From Bartonella vinsonii subsp. arupensis OK-94-513 (lineage in GTDB: Bacteria > Pseudomonadota > Alphaproteobacteria > Rhizobiales > Rhizobiaceae), in assembly GCF_000278235.1 (NCBI RefSeq), contig NZ_JH725038.1, positions 226,607 through 290,606 on the forward strand: 64,000 nucleotides of DNA, in the 5' to 3' direction. The notes beneath the pieces were generated by a model. That model searched no databases, was not told where the DNA came from, and worked only from the letters and a program-made list of their open reading frames with translations. Within the stretch, counting starts at the first letter, position 1. Every line of letters starts with the position of its first letter. Position numbers and translations under genes: made by a program. Positions 28,718-38,536 of the stretch are shown here, piece by piece.

Positions 28718-30121
28718 TTAATGGCGGGTTTTTATAAGCATAAATGCTGGGATATCATCGCCAAATCCAAGAGGAGAGGAATCTTTAATTTTTCGAGGAT
28801 GATGTTGTTCAGATGGTTTTGCTTTATGATTTGCGGTTTGAGTGTAATCTACTTTATCATCTTTTAAGAACTTTTTAGTTTGAACAACACGCTCTTTTTG
28901 AGAAGTTTTCTTTAGCGATTTTGGAGATTTTTTCTTTAAAACGGTACCGTCTTCTTGTTCATCAGTTATTAAAGTAGAGAGATCTCCGTTGAGCCATTCA
29001 ATTTTTTCATTGCTCATTTCTTCAATGGCACTAATATATTTTTGATCAGCTTTTGTAACGATTGTAAAAGCTTTTCCACTACGGTTTGCTCGTCCTGTAC
29101 GACCAATTCGATGAATATAGTCTTCAGCATGTGTAGGAACGTCATAGTTGAAAACATGGCTTACAGCTGGAATATCGAGGCCACGAGCTGCAACATCAGA
29201 AGCAACAAGAAGCTTGAGTTTATTATTTTTAAAATCGGCGAGGGTGCTCATGCGCGCATGTTGGTCCATATCTCCATGAAGTGCGCCTACACTAAAATTA
29301 TGTCTGATGAGTGATCTAAAAAGTTCAGAGATATCTTTCTTTCGATTACAAAAAATAATAGCATTTTTTAGTTCGTCGCCTTCATTACGGATAAGTTCTC
29401 GCAAAACAGCTCTTTTATCCCATGAATTATTTCCGGATTTTACAAGACGTTGTGTAATTGTTGTTGCAGTTGAGGATGCTTTTGTAACTTCAACTGAGAC
29501 AGGAGAATGTAAAAATTGCTTTGTTAATTTGCTGATTTCTGGTGCCATTGTTGCGGAAAAGAACAAAGTTTGACGTGTAAAGGGAGTTAGTTTACAGATG
29601 CGTTCAATATCAGGAATGAAACCCATATCCAACATGCGATCAGCTTCATCAATAACAAGAATTTCAACACCCATCATAAGCAATTTACCGCGTTCGAAAT
29701 GATCAAGAAGGCGTCCTGGTGTTGCTATAAGAACATCAGCTCCCCGTTCAAGTTTGCGATCTTGCTGTTCAAAAGAAACGCCGCCAATCAAAAGAGCAAC
29801 ATTCAAACGATGATTTATGCCGTATTTATCGAAATTTTCTTCAACTTGGGCTGCAAGCTCCCGTGTTGGCTCTAAGATGAGAGTCCGAGGCATTCGTGCT
29901 CTTGCACGGCCTTTTTCAAGGAGTGTGAGCATAGGCAAAACGAAAGAGGCTGTTTTTCCCGTTCCTGTTTGAGCGATTCCTAGAACATCTTTTCTTTGAA
30001 GTACGTGGGGAATTGTTCCACTCTGAATAGGCGTTGGAACTGTATATCCTGCTGATTTTACTGCTTTAATAACCTTTGTCGAAAGACCTAAATCATCAAA
30101 ACTCTTTAAAGATGGTATCAT
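28718..30121 (-). CDS. rhlE: DEAD-box RNA helicase, RhlE type
   Basis: ATP-dependent RNA helicase for RNA remodelling and ribosome assembly. The 467 residues contain the Q motif (VPTPIQ), motif I AQTGTGKT, PTRELAAQ, VIDEADRMLDMGF, SAT, and the C-terminal HRIGRTGRANRSG. A basic, Lys/Ser-rich tail of about 80 residues follows the helicase core and probably binds RNA. The match to the RhlE group is by overall motif context. It is a stand-alone gene, convergent with gltX2. Confidence 0.93.
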   Translation of the reverse strand: MIPSLKSFDDLGLSTKVIKAVKSAGYTVPTPIQSGTIPHVLQRKDVLGIAQTGTGKTASFVLPMLTLLEKGRARARMPRTLILEPTRELAAQVEENFDKYGINHRLNVALLIGGVSFEQQDRKLERGADVLIATPGRLLDHFERGKLLMMGVEILVIDEADRMLDMGFIPDIERICKLTPFTRQTLFFSATMAPEISKLTKQFLHSPVSVEVTKASSTATTITQRLVKSGNNSWDKRAVLRELIRNEGDELKNAIIFCNRKKDISELFRSLIRHNFSVGALHGDMDQHARMSTLADFKNNKLKLLVASDVAARGLDIPAVSHVFNYDVPTHAEDYIHRIGRTGRANRSGKAFTIVTKADQKYISAIEEMSNEKIEWLNGDLSTLITDEQEDGTVLKKKSPKSLKKTSQKERVVQTKKFLKDDKVDYTQTANHKAKPSEQHHPRKIKDSSPLGFGDDIPAFMLIKTRH

Positions 30122-30267
30122 TTTTTTATCAATTGCTCTGTGATTTTAATTTCGCTATCCGAACTATCCGTAAGATTAAGGAGTTACTCTCTTTTAGAGG
30201 GTTAAGGTGCTTTCACAAAAAAGTCAACTATAACAGCCATATACGTATAGGAGGTATAATACAATAA

Positions 30268-31041
30268 TTAATAGCGAAATTGTTCTGATAAAATCCGTTC
30301 ATCCCATGAATGGTTAGAGTCAAAAAGGATTGAGGCTGTTACTTCTTGTGCTGTTGAAATAGTAACTGAATGGACAGATTTTACTTCAACATTATCGGCT
30401 GCGGCATTTACGGGGCGTTTTTCCGGTTCGAGCATATCAAAGCGGACCGTTGCCGTATTGGGAAGCAATGCTCCATGCCAGCGACGTGGGCGAAAAGGAC
30501 TAACGGGAGTGAGTGCCATAAGTGGCGCCATAAGGGGCAAAATAGGCCCTTGTGCTGATAAATTATATGCAGTAGATCCCGCTGGTGTAGCAACAAGGAT
30601 ACCATCGCAACTTAACTGTTCCATTCGTACGTTATTATCAATGCTAATACGAATTTTAGCTGCTTGATAAGATTGACGAAAGAGTGAGACTTCATTGATT
30701 GCTAATGCTTCAATGGTTCCTTGACATTCAGCTTCCGCAATCATACGTAGAGGATGGATTTCCTTTTTATGTGCGGCAGCAATACGAGTTGGCAATTCTT
30801 CTTCATGAAATTCATTCATAAGAAAACCTACAGAGCCTTGATTCATACCGTAAATAGGTTTTCCGGTATTCATAACGTCCCGTACCGTTTGTAACATTGT
30901 TCCATCGCCACCGATTGCAACAACAACATCAGCTTCTTTCAGAGAAGAATGACCGTAAACAGAAATTAATTTATGAGTAGCTTTAATGGCTTCTTCAGTT
31001 TCTGCAGAAATAAAATGAAAGCGGTTTGGTAATGTCATCAT
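30268..31041 (-). CDS. nadK: NAD kinase
   Basis: Phosphorylates NAD+ to NADP+. The 257-residue protein has the GGDGTML motif near residue 45, NEVSLFRQ and the GSTAYNLSAQGPILP motif of the family. Two ATG codons are adjacent at the start, so the first residue is uncertain by one. The gene lies 146 bases upstream of rhlE on the same strand. With nadE at 25.6 kb, NAD and NADP synthesis genes are close but on opposite strands. Confidence 0.95.
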   Translation of the reverse strand: MMTLPNRFHFISAETEEAIKATHKLISVYGHSSLKEADVVVAIGGDGTMLQTVRDVMNTGKPIYGMNQGSVGFLMNEFHEEELPTRIAAAHKKEIHPLRMIAEAECQGTIEALAINEVSLFRQSYQAAKIRISIDNNVRMEQLSCDGILVATPAGSTAYNLSAQGPILPLMAPLMALTPVSPFRPRRWHGALLPNTATVRFDMLEPEKRPVNAAADNVEVKSVHSVTISTAQEVTASILFDSNHSWDERILSEQFRY

Positions 31042-31290
31042 TAAGAATTATCCTGATATTCATAACTTGTTTTTAGCGCATTTTGGGGGAATTTTGAAGC
31101 TGTAATAAAAACTCTTTTTGTGAGAAAAAGCTTATGTATAAAAAGTGATTTGTTTAAGATAATGTATCATAGCAGGATAGCATGAAAAGACTGTATGGTG
31201 ATAAACCATAAACAAGTATTTTTTTAAGAATGATAATTCTTCATTGAAGCTGAGAGTATGATCAGTTAAAAGGTTACCATTCAGTTATAA

Positions 31291-31367
<77 letters not shown>

Positions 31368-32196
31368 CCCTTTTTAGTTCCATTTTATATCATGTGTTAA
31401 TATTACCTAGGAAAAACAAATCTATTTTTAGTGAAATGGTTATGGGGATATTGATTCGTTATGTACAGATAAACAAGTGATGTTAGAGAATTAAAGTTTT
31501 TTCTTTTTGTGTAATCTTTTAATTTAAGTTTTTTGCATTTAGATAAAGAAGAATGTGTAATTGAAGAATTGTCATGCAAAGCTATTTTACTTTATTACTT
31601 TATAAATGGAGTAAAATTTAATAAATGTATTTTAATATCTTCATTTTTTTGTGTAAATAGATTAAAAACTTTTTTATTATACACTTAAGAGAACATTTTA
31701 TAAAAATATTTGTAAAAAGTATCGATTTACATTCTTCGTATGCCAATTAAACAGTTGGTTATAGCTATAAGAAATTATATTTTTGTTGATCACATAATTT
31801 TCATTTATATGTTTTTGATTAAAATTTATTATTTTTTCTTATACTTTAAGTATTATTTGTATGATGCATAAATAAAATGTTTATATTTGTAATAACTTAA
31901 TTAATAGGATTTCAAGTATCTTGAAGGGGGGATGACACAAAAAATACACAACGATTTTTCAAACAACAAAAAAGTAAACCCTATCTCAAACTGGGAAAGG
32001 ATTGAAGGATTTTTCTGATAAAATAATGCTAAAAAGGCAAATAGTTGATCTTTCTGTTTATAAAATTAAAAAATAGGCAGAATTTGTTTATCTAGCAGGT
32101 TTTAAGCTTTTCTAGAGATTAGCTATACCTTTTTTATTTTATAAAAAGATTAAGGATGCTAAGCGTTATACTTATCGATAAATAAGAAAGAAAATT
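31368..32196. other. Long AT-rich spacer after tRNA-Arg
   Basis: About 830 bases with strong A+T bias and no reading frame of note. tRNA 3' flanks are common integration targets, but I see no integrase fragment, no repeated copy of the tRNA 3' end and no insertion sequence. It also contains the upstream region of hutH. Confidence 0.5.
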
Positions 32197-33735
32197 ATGA
32201 CTATTATATTAAAACCGGGTGAGGTAACGCTTAGTGAACTTGAAACTATTTATTTCAATGGTGAAGTGAGTAAACTTCATAGTGATACGCATTTAGCTAT
32301 CAGGAAGGGAGCAGAACGCATTGCTGAAATTGCTGCTGGAAGTAAGCCAGTTTATGGCATTAATACTGGTTTTGGCAAATTGGCGTCGATTAAAATTGAT
32401 GCAAACGATGTAGCACTTTTGCAAAGAAATCTTATTTTGTCACATTGTTGTGGTGTGGGGGAGCCTTTAGCCGAAAATATTGTGCGTTTAATGATGACCC
32501 TAAAACTTCTTTCTTTAGGGAGAGGGGCTTCCGGTGTCCGTTTAGAATTGATACATTTGCTAGAAAATATGCTTGCGAAAGGCGTTATCCCTATCATTCC
32601 TGAAAAGGGATCTGTTGGTGCATCAGGTGATCTTGCACCACTTTCTCATATGGCTGCTGTTATGATGGGAGAGGGAGAAGCGTTTTTTCAAAACATTCGT
32701 ATGAGTGGGGCGTCTGCCCTTAAGAAAGCAGGGTTGTCTCCTATTATTTTAGAAGCAAAAGAAGGTCTGGCTCTGATCAATGGTACTCAAACATCAACCG
32801 CACTTGCACTCGCAGGTCTTTTCCAAAGCCATCGGGCATTGTGTGGTGGGCTTCTTGCCGGAGCATTAACAACAGATGCTATCATGGGGTCAACGGCACC
32901 GTTTCATTCTGATATTCATATTTTACGGGGTCATTATGGGCAAATTGCTGTATCGCAAACATTAGAAAAGCTTTTAGAAGATTCAGGAATTCGAGCTGCA
33001 CATTTGCGTGGTGATGATCGTGTACAAGATCCTTACTGTATACGTTGCCAACCACAGGTTATGGGTGCCTGTTTTGATGTCCTTATTGCAGCGGCAAAAA
33101 CACTTATTATTGAAGCGAATGCAGTTACAGATAATCCGTTGATTTTAAGTGATGGTGAGGTTGTATCAGGTGGAAATTTTCATGCTGAACCTGTAGCATT
33201 TGCTGCTGATCAGATTGCTCTTGCTTTATGTGAAATAGGCTCTATTTCTCAAAGACGTATTGCTCTTATGGTTGATCCAGCAGTCTCTTATGGACTTCCA
33301 GCTTTTTTAGCACAAAATGCGGGTCTTAATTCAGGTTTTATGATTGCTGAAGTAACTGCAGCTGCTTTAATGTCTGAGAATAAACAAATGGCACACCCAG
33401 CTTCAGTTGATTCAACACCAACTTCAGCAAATCAGGAAGATCACGTTTCAATGGCTTGTCATGGTGCTCGTCGGTTATTAGCAATGAGTGAAAATCTTTT
33501 TACTATCATTGGCATTGAAACGCTTGTTGCAGCACAAGGGATCGAATATCGTGCACCTTTAAAAACAAGTTCTTTTTTGCAGTCTGTTATGGGCCGTCTA
33601 CGCAAAAATATTGATACTCTTAAGGAAGATCGCTATCTAGCTCCAGATCTTCATACGGCGCATATTCTTGTGCGTGAAGGGCATTTATTATCTGTATTAC
33701 CGGAAACAATTTTTCCTCAATTAAAACCAAGATAA
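32197..33735 (+). CDS. hutH: Histidine ammonia-lyase
   Basis: Deaminates histidine to urocanate. The 512 residues contain the Ala142-Ser143-Gly144 triad in [13 protein letters not shown] that cyclises into the MIO electrophile, Tyr53 in [10 protein letters not shown], and the downstream [14 protein letters not shown] and TDNPL motifs, so the active site looks complete. No hutU, hutI, hutG or hutC gene lies in this window; the gene is flanked by long AT-rich spacers. If the rest of the Hut pathway is missing, the product would be urocanate and ammonia only. Confidence 0.95.
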   Translation: MTIILKPGEVTLSELETIYFNGEVSKLHSDTHLAIRKGAERIAEIAAGSKPVYGINTGFGKLASIKIDANDVALLQRNLILSHCCGVGEPLAENIVRLMMTLKLLSLGRGASGVRLELIHLLENMLAKGVIPIIPEKGSVGASGDLAPLSHMAAVMMGEGEAFFQNIRMSGASALKKAGLSPIILEAKEGLALINGTQTSTALALAGLFQSHRALCGGLLAGALTTDAIMGSTAPFHSDIHILRGHYGQIAVSQTLEKLLEDSGIRAAHLRGDDRVQDPYCIRCQPQVMGACFDVLIAAAKTLIIEANAVTDNPLILSDGEVVSGGNFHAEPVAFAADQIALALCEIGSISQRRIALMVDPAVSYGLPAFLAQNAGLNSGFMIAEVTAAALMSENKQMAHPASVDSTPTSANQEDHVSMACHGARRLLAMSENLFTIIGIETLVAAQGIEYRAPLKTSSFLQSVMGRLRKNIDTLKEDRYLAPDLHTAHILVREGHLLSVLPETIFPQLKPR

Positions 33736-34121
33736 TACAGTTTTAAGCTCAATAATGAAGAAGAAACATGTGATTCTTGAATTCTCATAGATTTTCATAG
33801 AAAATTGAGAGAAATCAAGAATTTACATGAATATTTAAATAAATATGTGCCCAATTATTTTATTAATATTATATTTCATGGTGGTATTGATTTATCAATA
33901 CAAGATTATAAAAGCTAATATTGTAGAAATAGATTTTGTACTCTTTAGTCTATTCTATATAAAGCAACAAATTATAGTTTATAATTTAAATATATTTTAT
34001 TATTTTATTATTAAAAAGTTCATTATATGAATTTTATAAAATAAAATTATTTATTGTTTGTTCTTTTTGTTCTTAAATACTTTTTAGTTTTATATTTTTA
34101 CATCAAAACAAAGGGAAAAAA
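33736..34121. other. AT-rich spacer with imperfect hairpin
   Basis: About 390 bases. Just after hutH, ATTCTTGAATTCTC (33773-33786) pairs with GAGAAATCAAGAAT (33809-33822) with two mismatches, a possible RNA end structure without a good U tract. The rest is very AT-rich. A 61-codon hydrophobic frame at 33845-34030 looks like a composition artefact and is not called. Confidence 0.5.
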
Positions 34122-34484
34122 ATGTTTAGAAATAGCATACTATGTATTTTAATAACCGTTGTTTTTTTGTTTGCACAAATTGTTGAGGTGAATGCAAATC
34201 TTTGGAAAGGAAGAACTCAAGAGAATCTTTTTATCGCTGTGGTAGCACAAGAGAAAGATATTTTTGTTCAGGTGAAAAATAGAGCTGTTATGAGTATTTC
34301 AGATCAAAATGCCGGTGAAAATTATAGATTTATTATTCGACAACAGATTGAAAAGGCTGTTTTTTCTGCAATAGCTTTTTTTCTTGGAAGACTGGCATTA
34401 AAGGCGGTTAGAGTTCTGAAGAGATGGGCAGGGGCTGCACTTTCTCAAGCTTTTGAAGATTGGCGAGATTCACTTTATCATTGA
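34122..34484 (+). CDS. Small secreted or membrane protein, unknown
   Basis: I do not recognise this 120-residue protein. It has a convincing N-terminal signal sequence (basic start, hydrophobic core about residues 5-20, possible cleavage near VNANL) and the ATG follows AAAGGGAAAAAA. The body is mixed and polar up to about residue 80. Then a second hydrophobic stretch (AVFSAIAFFLG) is followed by a basic amphipathic region (RLALKAVRVLKRWAG) and an acidic/aromatic tail. It stands alone between two AT-rich spacers. It could be a lineage-specific envelope protein or a membrane-active peptide. Confidence 0.6.
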   Translation: MFRNSILCILITVVFLFAQIVEVNANLWKGRTQENLFIAVVAQEKDIFVQVKNRAVMSISDQNAGENYRFIIRQQIEKAVFSAIAFFLGRLALKAVRVLKRWAGAALSQAFEDWRDSLYH

Positions 34485-34980
34485 ATAAATTCTTTAATTA
34501 GTTTTAGAAGTTTATTCATGTGTCATTATATATAGTTTGTATGATTGTTATGAGCTCAAAAAGGAAGAAAGAGTTTTTTCAAGTCACTAAAAATTGAATG
34601 CATTTGCTTTTAAGCGATAGTAGTACGAATTTTTAAGCTTTTATTCAATGAACTGGAAAGAAAGCAGAAGGGCTGATATTTCATTAAATCCGATATGTTT
34701 TTTTGTAGAAAAAAGAGACTATAAAAATGAATTCAATGACAATGATTAAAAAATTTATTATCATTTGATCTAAAGAAAATGGTACAAGATTGCAGGCTAT
34801 AAAAAATCTGAATTATTCACAATAAAAGTATTTTTTCATTGCTTAAGGTAGAGTATCTGCCTAGGCATTGTTCAGTGCTTTTTTACAATATATTGGTGAG
34901 AGAAACATGAAGCTTTATTGATCATAAAGCTGGTGTTTAGGTATGAGTTTTGGTCAACATTTCAGTGAAGAAAGAAAGAA
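34485..34980. other. AT-rich spacer
   Basis: About 500 bases before the amino acid permease. No gene or repeat is recognised. The last 25 bases contain the purine-rich GAAGAAAGAAAG ribosome-binding stretch of the permease gene. Confidence 0.5.
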
Positions 34981-36357
34981 ATGGGAACAAATGAACTGAA
35001 GCGAGGTATGAGCAAGCGCCAAATTATTTTTTTAGCTCTTGGCTCTGCTATTGGAACAGGTCTTTTTTACGGTTCTGCTCAAGCAATTAAGCTTGCCGGT
35101 CCAAGTGTTTTGATTGCGTATTGTATTGCGGGTTTAGCTATTTTTATGGTTATGCGGGCTTTGGGTGAAATGATTATTCATAATCCATTGCCTGGTTCTT
35201 TTGCCCGTTATGCTGCAAATTATATATCACCATTAGCTGGTTTTTTAACGGGGTGGACGTATGTATTCGAGATGATTCTTGTAGGTTTGGCTGATATCAC
35301 AGCTTTTGCGACTTATATGGGATTTTGGTATCCTGATGTTGCACCTTGGATATGGGCACTTAGCATTACACTGATCATTACTGGAATTAATCTGGCAGCA
35401 GTAGAAGTATATGGTGAACTAGAATTTTGGCTGTCTTCTATTAAAATTATTGCGATTGTTGCGATGATTGTTTTAGGGATAGCAATTATTTTGTGGGGTT
35501 GGGATACAGGTACAAATTCCTCTACTGTGAGTATCCAAAATTTGTGGAAAAATGGTGGTATATTTCCTAATGGCTGGTTTGGTTTTTTAGCCTGTTTTAG
35601 CGTTGTTGTCTTTGCATTTGGTGGAATAGAGATCATAGGGATGGCAGTGATGGAAGTACAAAATCCTCATCAAACGATCTCAAAGGCAATTAATTCTACT
35701 CCAGTTCGTATTTTACTATTTTATATCATGACTTTAGCTATTTTAATGTCACTTTATCCTTGGAATAAAATAGGCCTTATGGACAGTCCTTTTGTTTCAA
35801 TTTTTGAAAATCTCGGAATTTCATCCGCCGCAAATATTCTAAACATTGTTGTTGTTACAGCGGCTATTTCAGCGATGAATAGTGGAATGTATGGCGCTTG
35901 TCGTATGATACACGGGCTATCACAGGAAGGTTATGCTTTAAAGAGGTTTCAATATTTATCAAAAAATGGTGTACCAATTTTTGTGATTTTATTAATCTTT
36001 GTCATTTTTCTTCTTGGTGTTGTCCTTAATTATTTTTACCATGAGGGACTTTTTTTTCTCATTGCAGCAATGGCAACATTTGCAACGGTTTTCGTTTGGT
36101 TGATGATTTTACTTTCGCAGGTTTTTATGCGACTTAAAATGTCTAAAGAAATGCAGTGTGGTTTAAAGTTTCCAATTCCATTTTGGCCCATAGGATCAAT
36201 TTTTTCTATTTTGTTTATGGTTTTTATTTTTATTTTGTTATGGTTTTTTGATGATACACGGCCAGTTTTGATTGTAGGTTTTAGTTGGATTATTTGGCTT
36301 ATTATTTGTTTCTATACACTTAAATTTTATAATGTAAAGAAAAACAAGGTGCACTAA
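34981..36357 (+). CDS. Amino acid permease, APC superfamily (AAT family)
   Basis: Inner-membrane secondary transporter of 458 residues with about 12 helices. The family start GMSKRQIIFLALGSAIGTGL and the segment VMRALGEMIIHNPLPGSFA are typical of the ProY/AroP/CycA/AnsP group (helix 1 GSAIGTG substrate-binding stretch). The substrate cannot be assigned among these relatives. It lies about 1.2 kb downstream of hutH with an unrelated small gene between, so a role in histidine uptake is only a guess. Immediately after the stop begins the haemagglutinin-like relic. Confidence 0.9.
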   Translation: MGTNELKRGMSKRQIIFLALGSAIGTGLFYGSAQAIKLAGPSVLIAYCIAGLAIFMVMRALGEMIIHNPLPGSFARYAANYISPLAGFLTGWTYVFEMILVGLADITAFATYMGFWYPDVAPWIWALSITLIITGINLAAVEVYGELEFWLSSIKIIAIVAMIVLGIAIILWGWDTGTNSSTVSIQNLWKNGGIFPNGWFGFLACFSVVVFAFGGIEIIGMAVMEVQNPHQTISKAINSTPVRILLFYIMTLAILMSLYPWNKIGLMDSPFVSIFENLGISSAANILNIVVVTAAISAMNSGMYGACRMIHGLSQEGYALKRFQYLSKNGVPIFVILLIFVIFLLGVVLNYFYHEGLFFLIAAMATFATVFVWLMILLSQVFMRLKMSKEMQCGLKFPIPFWPIGSIFSILFMVFIFILLWFFDDTRPVLIVGFSWIIWLIICFYTLKFYNVKKNKVH

Positions 36358-36383
36358 AACATGAATAATAAGGATGAAATTAA

Positions 36384-36699
36384 GAAAGAGAGCTGATAAT
36401 TTCAGAGCAGAGTGCCTCCAAACGAAGCCATAAAAGCCATACCCAAAACGCTTCGGAAAATGTTGATTACAGTTTAGATATCTGCAGTGCAGGAGGATGG
36501 ACAAGGTTCCTTTCTAAAGGAAAGGGCTTTAATGAGGATGCTCAACAAAAGAAAGCCATATTCATTGGCAGGGGCAGTGATTTCTGGAGTCCTTGTAAAA
36601 ATGGGTGTTGGTGGAGATTTTACCATTACCAGCCGCACTGATAGTGGACAGACCTCCAATAAACAGAAATCTGTTTCTATCAACAATGGTAATCAATAG
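36384..36699 (+). pseudogene. Fragment of filamentous haemagglutinin (FhaB/CdiA-type)
   Basis: Two frames together read like one haemagglutinin repeat. Frame one (from 36384) gives ELIISEQSASKRSHKSHTQN and, further on, SKGKGFNEDAQQKKAIF. Near 36560-36575 the match moves to another frame, which gives AGAVISGVLVKMGVGGDF, then TITSRTDSGQTSNKQKSVS, and ends at TAG 36697-36699. FhaB/CdiA repeats typically have a VKV-VG-DLTITSLQDT-SKQ pattern of this kind. There is no start, no signal region and no complete domain, so it is a relic. The family match is by eye only; no database search was made. Confidence 0.6.
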
Positions 36700-36816
36700 C
36701 TCGTCAATATAGAGATTAAGTGTTGAGAATTGAGAGCTGATCTGTTCACTTTCGTTTGTATTGAAATTCATTGAGAAATAGGCTGTTTATTAAAGAGAAT
36801 GCTCACCTTTAAGCCT

Positions 36817-37602
36817 TTACTCATCATCTTCAGAAAGAGGGAGTAAAGCGACTTCTGTATCAAGGGCATCCATAAAATCAATAATAAAAGCAGCATTCGT
36901 GCCAAAATCTCTTGGCATATAACGTGAAGCAGAACGCATATCAACAAAAGTTGTATCTCCTTCACTGGTTAAACGAATGACAATATCCGAAATAAAACCA
37001 AGGTAAAAAGTCTTTGCCATTGTTTCAATATAAATTTCATCTTCTTTTCCTTTAAATTCCCGTTGCGCGACAATAGGCCAATCATGAGCAGCTAAGACAT
37101 TCAGAACAGAATTGCGAATATGATCAGGTGAACCATCATAACGACGGCCCGACATTTCTGGCCATGCAGACATCTGTAATGTGGTTTGTTCACTTAAAAT
37201 ACTTTTAAGCGGCAAAGCATCATTGGGACGTATGGTACGAAAAAAAGCTGGTGGATTTTGTGTATCAGTAGAAACATCATGAAGGGCTGGCAAAGTAAAC
37301 CATCCCCAAAAAAATAACACCAATGGTGTGGCAGTAATCAAAGAATAAATGATCCCTTTTAAAGCTTTCATTCCTCCTAAAGCACCAAACACCCATAAAC
37401 TGTAAAGTGCTTTTACAGCAAGAAAAAGAGAAATAGCAACACAACAGGCAGAAATGACTATTAAAATGGTAAAATCAACAATATGAATTACAGAAAAGCG
37501 CTGTAAAAGCATTGAAAATAACAAAATAAAGAATGCCAATCCGCCAAAACGAGGAGACCATACTGCCGCTCTTGAAATTAGCCGAACATAATTTTTTTTC
37601 AT
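36817..37602 (-). CDS. DUF1499 family membrane protein
   Basis: Protein of 261 residues with about three hydrophobic segments in the first 125 residues. A soluble domain follows with DVSTDTQNPPAF and DIVIRLTSEGDTTFVDMRSA near the C-terminus, both typical of DUF1499. Its function is not established. The start ATG has an AAGAGAA Shine-Dalgarno. It lies downstream of the PBP-DUF1214-DUF1254 set on the same strand, separated by about 390 bases, and ends close to the haemagglutinin fragment. Confidence 0.82.
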   Translation of the reverse strand: MKKNYVRLISRAAVWSPRFGGLAFFILLFSMLLQRFSVIHIVDFTILIVISACCVAISLFLAVKALYSLWVFGALGGMKALKGIIYSLITATPLVLFFWGWFTLPALHDVSTDTQNPPAFFRTIRPNDALPLKSILSEQTTLQMSAWPEMSGRRYDGSPDHIRNSVLNVLAAHDWPIVAQREFKGKEDEIYIETMAKTFYLGFISDIVIRLTSEGDTTFVDMRSASRYMPRDFGTNAAFIIDFMDALDTEVALLPLSEDDE

Positions 37603-37996
37603 GAAGTTCTCTTTTCCCTCAACTACGGACCTTAAGCAAAATTCTCTTCAGATTTCATATCTTACAAAAAAATTCTGGTCATACGACAAAAGTAAAGCAC
37701 TTATTTTTGAGGTCAAGGACGCGTGATGCTCTATCAATTTCTCATAATTATTTTGGCAAATTCATTGAGAGGAATAATTATTCCCTCATAGTTTATGATA
37801 ATAGGCCTAATTTTATGAGAAGGTTTTTTCTATCGGATATAATGATATGCAACAGAAGGTCTCCTTTTATTTCAATCAAAAAGAGATGTTTAGAATTTTC
37901 TTTCTCATTCTGATATTCGATTGATTGAGGTTTAAAATAACCATTTTACTCTATTATACAAAGAAAGCATTTCTACGATTAGAGATTACTGTGCTT
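37603..37996. other. Spacer without recognised gene
   Basis: About 390 bases between the DUF1499 and DUF1254 genes. A 68-codon frame at 37707-37913 on the plus strand has no homology I recognise, and its composition matches noncoding sequence. The upstream signals of the DUF1499 gene must lie in the left part. Confidence 0.5.
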
Positions 37997-38536
37997 TTAT
38001 CCATTAAATATGCGACAGGAGGCAGATGAAAAGAAATCTTCGCTTTTTTTCTTTTCAAGTAAAGAAGGGGCAAAAATGCGTAAGAGTGCAAAACCTTTAT
38101 TCAAATTTTTAGCAACTAAAACGGAATTGCGATTATTTATAGATTTTGACTGTTTAAGCTCTATGATTTGTATTGGTTTTCCAATGATAAGATCGAGCGT
38201 AGCATGAGGGGCTGTTCGGTCATTAAGGCTATAGAAAATACTTCCGTCGTATGTATAGGCAGTGAGTGACCAAAATTGTGTTGTTTTTAAAGCCTTTAAA
38301 TGAACGGGACCATTTTCAAGATCAAATCTGCAGACTTTAAGAATAAAGAACGGATCAGAAGCTCGTTGAATAGGATTATGAGCACCCAAATCAACAAATT
38401 GATAAGGAGGTCCTGATTTTTTAAGCTCTGTCCATATATTATTTTGCGCCCAATAAGGTGTCAAAAAGAGAACGCAAATATGAACGATGATAGCACCAAT
38501 GCCTGCAAGAAGTGCCGCGTGAATGAATCTAGTCAC
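37997..38536 (-). CDS. DUF1254-family envelope protein
   Basis: Protein of 179 residues with one N-terminal membrane anchor (residues about 6-28) and a periplasmic domain containing LGAHNPIQRASDPFFILKVC and QFWSLTAYTYDGSIFYSLND. This is the short Rhizobiales form of DUF1254, normally encoded next to a DUF1214 protein. It starts with GTG and overlaps the end of the DUF1214 gene by 8 bases. The catalytic role is unknown. It probably forms one translational unit with the two genes upstream. Confidence 0.8.
   Translation of the reverse strand: MTRFIHAALLAGIGAIIVHICVLFLTPYWAQNNIWTELKKSGPPYQFVDLGAHNPIQRASDPFFILKVCRFDLENGPVHLKALKTTQFWSLTAYTYDGSIFYSLNDRTAPHATLDLIIGKPIQIIELKQSKSINNRNSVLVAKNLNKGFALLRIFAPSLLEKKKSEDFFSSASCRIFNG

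Noticed and set aside
33845..34030. 61-codon hydrophobic frame in the spacer after hutH
   Set aside because: Ile/Tyr/Phe-rich translation expected from AT-rich noncoding DNA; no Shine-Dalgarno.
36474..36771. Minus-strand frames (70 and 69 codons) over the haemagglutinin-like relic
   Set aside because: The plus-strand reading gives a recognisable haemagglutinin pattern; the minus-strand ones are shadows.
37707..37913. 68-codon plus-strand frame between DUF1499 and DUF1254 genes
   Set aside because: No homology or start signal; composition like the surrounding spacer.
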